From: Phyllobacterium bourgognense | GTDB lineage: Bacteria > Pseudomonadota > Alphaproteobacteria > Rhizobiales > Rhizobiaceae | Assembly: GCF_003337575.1 (NCBI RefSeq) | Contig: NZ_QPJM01000007.1 | Location: forward strand, 164,270-228,269 | Length of the DNA: 64,000 nucleotides | Reading direction: 5' to 3' | Shown: positions 60,536 through 64,000 of the stretch, one piece after another | Numbering within the stretch: position 1 is the first letter of the stretch | Layout: each line of letters starts with the position of its first letter | Notes under the pieces: model-generated | Told to the model about the DNA's origin: nothing | Databases searched by the model: none | Seen by the model: only the letters and a program-made list of their open reading frames with translations | Translations under genes and position numbers: made by a program

Positions 60536-61540
60536 TCAGGCTAGCGCGTGGCGCGAAGACGCGGCGTAGCGGCCCGTCACGTAATGTTCCAGCTGCCGTT
60601 CGATATCGCCGAGCATCGAACTTGCGCCGAGGCGGAAAAGCTCAGGCTGCATCCACGGCAGGCCAAGTTCTTCCTTCATCAGGATCAGCCAGTTCATCGC
60701 ATCCTTGGCGGTCTTCATGCCGCCTGCCGGCTTGAAGCCGACAGTCTGGCCCGACAATTCGCCATAGTCGCGCAAGGCGCGCAGCATGATCAGGCTGACT
60801 GGAAGCGTGGCATTCACTTCTTCCTTGCCGGTCGATGTCTTGATGAAATCGGCGCCGGCCTGCATAGCAACCATCGAAGCGCGATAGACGTTGCGCAGCG
60901 TGTTAAGGTCGCCGGTAGCCAGGATCGCCTTCAGATGTGATTCGCCCGCCGCTTCCCGCATCTGCGCGATCTCATCGTACAGCGCTGACCAGTTCTGGGT
61001 CAGCACGTGTTCGCGCGTGATGACGATGTCGATTTCAGCGGCCCCCTCACCCACAGCATAGTGGATCTCGGCAAGGCGCTGCGGCAGCGGCGTGAGGCCA
61101 GCCGGGAAACCAGTTGCCACCGAGGCCACAGGTATGCCGGACCCCTGCAATGCCTTCACCGCATGCGGCACCATTGTCGGATAGACGCAAACAGCACCAG
61201 TCGTGATGTTCGCATCGGCCAGGCCAAGAGCCTCGAGGATATCCTCCCGCACCGGACGCCTTGCCTTGGCGCAAAGCCGATGGACGCGGCCCGCCGTGTC
61301 GTCGCCGGCAAGCGTCGTAAGATCGATGCAGGTGATGGCCTTTATCAGCCACGCCGCCTGATATTCCTTCTTCACCGTCCGGCGCGTCGTCAGCGTCGCA
61401 GCCCGACGCTCCGTCGCCGAGCGGTTGACGGCGATATCGTCAAACCAGTCGAGCGCAAGCTTGGTGCCCGCATTGCGTGCATGTGAGTGCTGCACAGCCA
61501 AATCCGTTCGCTTCGAAACCAATATTTCCTGGCGGTTCAT
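60536..61540 (-). CDS. deoC: Deoxyribose-phosphate aldolase DeoC
   Basis: Cleaves 2-deoxyribose-5-phosphate to acetaldehyde and glyceraldehyde-3-phosphate. The 334-residue protein has the class I aldolase lysine in DFIKTSTGKEEVNATLP and a second essential lysine in VGFKPAGGMKTAKDAM. IDIVITREHVL and ANITTGAVCVYP complete the family pattern. It is longer than E. coli DeoC, with an extra N-terminal region as in other alphaproteobacteria. The ATG at 61540 has AGGAAGGA upstream. It lies between the SorC-type regulator and the aldehyde dehydrogenase, forming a deoxynucleoside-sugar degradation operon. Confidence 0.93.
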   Translation of the reverse strand: MNRQEILVSKRTDLAVQHSHARNAGTKLALDWFDDIAVNRSATERRAATLTTRRTVKKEYQAAWLIKAITCIDLTTLAGDDTAGRVHRLCAKARRPVREDILEALGLADANITTGAVCVYPTMVPHAVKALQGSGIPVASVATGFPAGLTPLPQRLAEIHYAVGEGAAEIDIVITREHVLTQNWSALYDEIAQMREAAGESHLKAILATGDLNTLRNVYRASMVAMQAGADFIKTSTGKEEVNATLPVSLIMLRALRDYGELSGQTVGFKPAGGMKTAKDAMNWLILMKEELGLPWMQPELFRLGASSMLGDIERQLEHYVTGRYAASSRHALA

Positions 61541-61588
61541 GCGCGATCCTTCCTGTGATCGACACGGCAATTCGTCGCCTTACGCGTG

Positions 61589-62584
61589 TCAGACACCATT
61601 TTGATTCTCCAATGCATAGAGTGCCGTTGCTTCGTCCGTGATGATGACCGACACATAGCCCGCTTTCAACGCTGCAACGGCGACCCGGTGCTTTTCTTCA
61701 CCCGCAACCACGCCGATGGCTCGCTGTTTGGTCTTCAGATGTTCGAGCCGCATGCCCACGGTGCGGTCGTCGATAGTCTCATCGATTATCCTGCCATTCT
61801 CATCGACAAACCGCCCAAGTATGTCGCCAACGGCGCCCGCATCCTTCAGCCTGTCCATATCGGCCTCGTCAAGATAGCCGTTGCTGAGCAGTACCGATTG
61901 ATGGTTGATGCCACCCATGCTGAAGCACACGACATCGGCCTGCATGGCGAGTTGCAGCACACGCTCGATGATCGGGTCTTCTTCCAGCACCTCGCGCGTG
62001 CTTTTCTTGCCGACAATTGCCGGCACGGGCAGCAAGGTCGCGATCCCGTTGGCGGCGCGGGCAAATTCTTCCGCAACCGCGCTTGAATGCGTCGACGTCG
62101 ACCGCAGATTGGTCGCGCCATTGACCAGCACAACATGCACGCCCGGGTTCCAGTTGCTCGGCAAAAATCGCGCAACGGCAGACATGGTGCGGCCCCAGGA
62201 AACGCCGATCAGTTCGGATTTCGGCGTGAGCCCGGCAAGATAGGTCGCCGCGGCTTGCGCCACGCGTTCGGTCAAAAGCGCGGAATCCGTCATGTCCCCG
62301 GACGGAACGACAATCGCGTCTTTGAGGCAATATTGCTGCTGCAATCGCACTTCGAGATCGGTCCGGCGCATGACCCTTGGAGTGATCTCTATGCGGACGA
62401 CGCCGAGCTCTCTCGCCTCGGTCAGCAACCGGCCGATCTGCCAGCGGGTCAAGCCGAGTTCCGCCGCGATATCGCCCTGCGTCCACTCAAGGTCATAATA
62501 AAGCTTGGCGACGCGCACCATCAAATGTTCGCGCTGCTCGTCCGAAGGAAGCCTGTTCGATGATTGGAGGCGAATTTCATTCAT
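61589..62584 (-). CDS. SorC/DeoR-family sugar-binding transcriptional regulator
   Basis: Regulator of 331 residues with an N-terminal helix-turn-helix (LYYDLEWTQGDIAAELGLTRWQIGRLLTEARELGVVRIEI) and a sugar-phosphate-binding domain typical of SorC/DeoR (B. subtilis type) proteins (LIGVSWGRTMSAVARFLP; EGVNGATNLRS-like region; VCFSMGGINHQSVLLSNGYL; AIGVVAGEEKHRVAVAAL). I start it at 62584; a longer GTG start at 62611 would overlap the inverted repeat. It should repress deoC-ALDH and itself and release DNA when a deoxyribose phosphate binds. Ligand is inferred from context. Confidence 0.9.
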   Translation of the reverse strand: MNEIRLQSSNRLPSDEQREHLMVRVAKLYYDLEWTQGDIAAELGLTRWQIGRLLTEARELGVVRIEITPRVMRRTDLEVRLQQQYCLKDAIVVPSGDMTDSALLTERVAQAAATYLAGLTPKSELIGVSWGRTMSAVARFLPSNWNPGVHVVLVNGATNLRSTSTHSSAVAEEFARAANGIATLLPVPAIVGKKSTREVLEEDPIIERVLQLAMQADVVCFSMGGINHQSVLLSNGYLDEADMDRLKDAGAVGDILGRFVDENGRIIDETIDDRTVGMRLEHLKTKQRAIGVVAGEEKHRVAVAALKAGYVSVIITDEATALYALENQNGV

Positions 62585-62601
62585 AGCTGGGTCGCACCTC
62601 C

Positions 62602-62655
62602 CTTCACACAAGATTCAAGAACCCGCAAATGTGGATTTATTGCTCTTTTGTGAAG
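62602..62655. promoter_or_regulatory. Inverted repeat, candidate operator of the SorC-type regulator
   Basis: CTTCACACAAGA (62602-62613) and TCTTTTGTGAAG (62644-62655) form a 12-bp inverted repeat with one mismatch, 30 bp apart. It lies between the regulator and the divergent dehydratase gene. It could control one or both. Confidence 0.55.
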
Positions 62656-62782
62656 TGGTACTCCTGGACACGATTGGAGTCAATGACGGTTTCATACGGC
62701 TTAGCCAATGATCAATCGTTTGCACTTGCATCTCAGACTTCGTCACCACTATTGTCCGCACCGTCCTTCAAGCGAGAATCCC

Positions 62783-63724
62783 ATGAACTCCCTGATCACA
62801 CCTGAACGAATTGCCGAGATAGAGCGGTTGATCCGTCCGCATATCCGTCACACACCAACCCTGCGCGTCGACATGATTGAATTCGGGCTTGCACCGTGTC
62901 CGGTCGATCTCAAGCTGGAATATTTGCAGCACTCAGGCTCGTTCAAGGCGCGCGGTGCTTTCACCAATCTCCTGACCCGTTCCATTCCGGAGGCTGGTGT
63001 CGTGGCGGCGTCCGGTGGCAATCACGGCGCCGCGGTCGCCTACGCCGCCATGCGTCTCGGCGTGCCCGCAACGATCTTCGTTCCGGGCGTCAGTTCCCCG
63101 GCCAAGGCTGAACGCATCCGTGGCTATGGTGCAGCTCTTGTCATCGGTGGCGATCGTTACGCCGACGCCTTGGCCGCGAGCGAGAAATTTGTCGAAGACA
63201 ACGGCGCCCTGGCTATTCATGCCTATGACCAACCCGAGACGCTAGTCGGTCAGGGTACACTCGGCGCCGAGATCGAAGCTGACCTTCCCGATATAACGAC
63301 ACTCTTGGTTGCAGTTGGCGGCGGTGGACTGATCGGCGGCATCGCTGCATGGTTCAAAGGCCGGGTGAAAATCGTGGCCGTTGAACCGGAGGGCTCGCCG
63401 ACTCTTCATATGGCGCTGGCGGCCGGTCAGCCAGTCGATGCGCCGGCGGAAGGTATCGCCGCCGATTCGCTGGCACCCAAACAGGTGGGCAGGTTGATGT
63501 TTCCGATCGCCCAGGCTTTCGTCGACCGGTCTGTACTCGTCGTCTCTGACGACGATATTCGCGCGGCGCAGCAGGCGCTCTGGGACAAGATACGCATCGT
63601 CGCCGAGCCGGGCGGTGCCGCCGCCTTCGCCGCACTGTTTTCCGGCAAGTATGTTCCGGCACCCGATGAGCGGGTGGCAGTTCTCATCTGCGGTGCGAAT
63701 ACAACTGCTGTAAAATTCGACTGA
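62783..63724 (+). CDS. PLP-dependent threonine/serine dehydratase
   Basis: Fold-type II pyridoxal-phosphate enzyme of 313 residues, of the threonine dehydratase/serine racemase group. The PLP lysine is Lys55 in HSGSFKARGAF; the substrate-binding loop is ASGGNHGAAVAYAA; the phosphate-binding glycine loop is AVGGGGLIGGIAAW. It lacks the C-terminal ACT-like regulatory domain of biosynthetic IlvA, so it is probably catabolic. The ATG at 62783 gives the usual length; a longer frame from 62708 adds a basic, non-conserved leader. The specific substrate (Thr, Ser or hydroxy-aspartate) is not resolvable. Confidence 0.88.
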   Translation: MNSLITPERIAEIERLIRPHIRHTPTLRVDMIEFGLAPCPVDLKLEYLQHSGSFKARGAFTNLLTRSIPEAGVVAASGGNHGAAVAYAAMRLGVPATIFVPGVSSPAKAERIRGYGAALVIGGDRYADALAASEKFVEDNGALAIHAYDQPETLVGQGTLGAEIEADLPDITTLLVAVGGGGLIGGIAAWFKGRVKIVAVEPEGSPTLHMALAAGQPVDAPAEGIAADSLAPKQVGRLMFPIAQAFVDRSVLVVSDDDIRAAQQALWDKIRIVAEPGGAAAFAALFSGKYVPAPDERVAVLICGANTTAVKFD

Positions 63725-63754
63725 GGCTTTCAGTTGTTTTGAGTGAACCCCAAC

Positions 63755-63785
63755 GCAAAAAACCCCGCTTGACGCGGGGTTTTGT
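63755..63785. terminator. Bidirectional rho-independent terminator
   Basis: AACCCCGC (63761-63768) and GCGGGGTT (63774-63781) form an 8-bp GC-rich stem with a 5-base loop. T runs follow on both strands. It lies between the dehydratase gene and the end of the rRNA operon and probably stops both transcripts. Confidence 0.88.
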
Positions 63786-63821
63786 GTTTGTACTGAGTTG
63801 AATGAGAAGCTGGAAGTGATC

Positions 63822-63898
<77 letters not shown>

Positions 63899-63945
63899 TC
63901 ATAGTTCTGTGTGTTGTTGTGAGATTTGTTTATGAACGTTGCGTT

Positions 63946-64000
63946 TGGCAGACCTGGCAGCGACCTACTCTCCCGCGTCTTGAGACGAAGTACCATTGGC
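63946..64000 (-). rRNA. rrf: 5S ribosomal RNA, 3' end (partial)
   Basis: The last 55 bases are the 3' half of 5S rRNA on the minus strand (GCCAATGGTACTTCGTCTCA... to ...CAGGTCTGCCA). The rest and the 23S and 16S genes should lie to the right of the window. The sequence is of the Rhizobium/Brucella type. Confidence 0.93.

Overview
The window is a piece of an alphaproteobacterial chromosome, most likely from the order Hyphomicrobiales (Rhizobium, Brucella or Phyllobacterium relatives). The evidence is a pcaDCHGB operon divergent from a LysR-type pcaQ with PcaQ-like boxes between them, a separate IclR-controlled pcaIJF operon, an exopolysaccharide locus built like the Sinorhizobium EPS II (exp/wg) locus, and a right end that is the tail of an rRNA operon in the order 5S rRNA then initiator tRNA-Met. 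No transposase, integrase or phage gene was seen.

Layout. 1-3614: HAAT-type ABC transporter (ATPase cut by the left edge, two permeases, binding protein), lying next to the pca genes and probably importing an aromatic acid. 3798-12182: complete protocatechuate branch of the beta-ketoadipate pathway. pcaB, G, H, C and D are on the minus strand and pcaQ is divergent from them. An IclR regulator (PcaR-like) is divergent from pcaI, J and F. Together these convert protocatechuate to succinyl-CoA and acetyl-CoA.

12235-38192: a 26-kb extracellular polysaccharide region. Two minus-strand operons hold glycosyltransferases, two pyruvyltransferase-family proteins, a methyltransferase, an AlgJ/AlgX-like acetyltransferase fused to TPRs, a Tat-exported GH16 hydrolase and galE. 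They are followed by a secreted RTX protein, its type I secretion pair and a divergent MarR regulator with a perfect palindrome in front of it. Degenerate copies of that palindrome lie upstream of the RTX gene and of the second operon, suggesting one regulon.

38197-47247: a compact VirB-type type IV secretion operon in the order B8-B9-B10-B11-B1-B2-B3-B4-B7-B6. VirB5, VirD4 and a relaxase are not seen. A class III nucleotide cyclase is divergent from it, followed by a nucleotidyltransferase-fold protein.

50230-63724: core metabolism. This part holds gcvTHP behind a tandem glycine riboswitch, a membrane-bound class III cyclase, a DrrAB-type ABC exporter and a 135-bp inverted-repeat element. 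It ends with a deoxyribose-phosphate aldolase / tandem aldehyde dehydrogenase operon with a SorC-type regulator, and a PLP-dependent threonine/serine dehydratase. 63761-64000: bidirectional terminator, tRNA-fMet and the 3' end of 5S rRNA.
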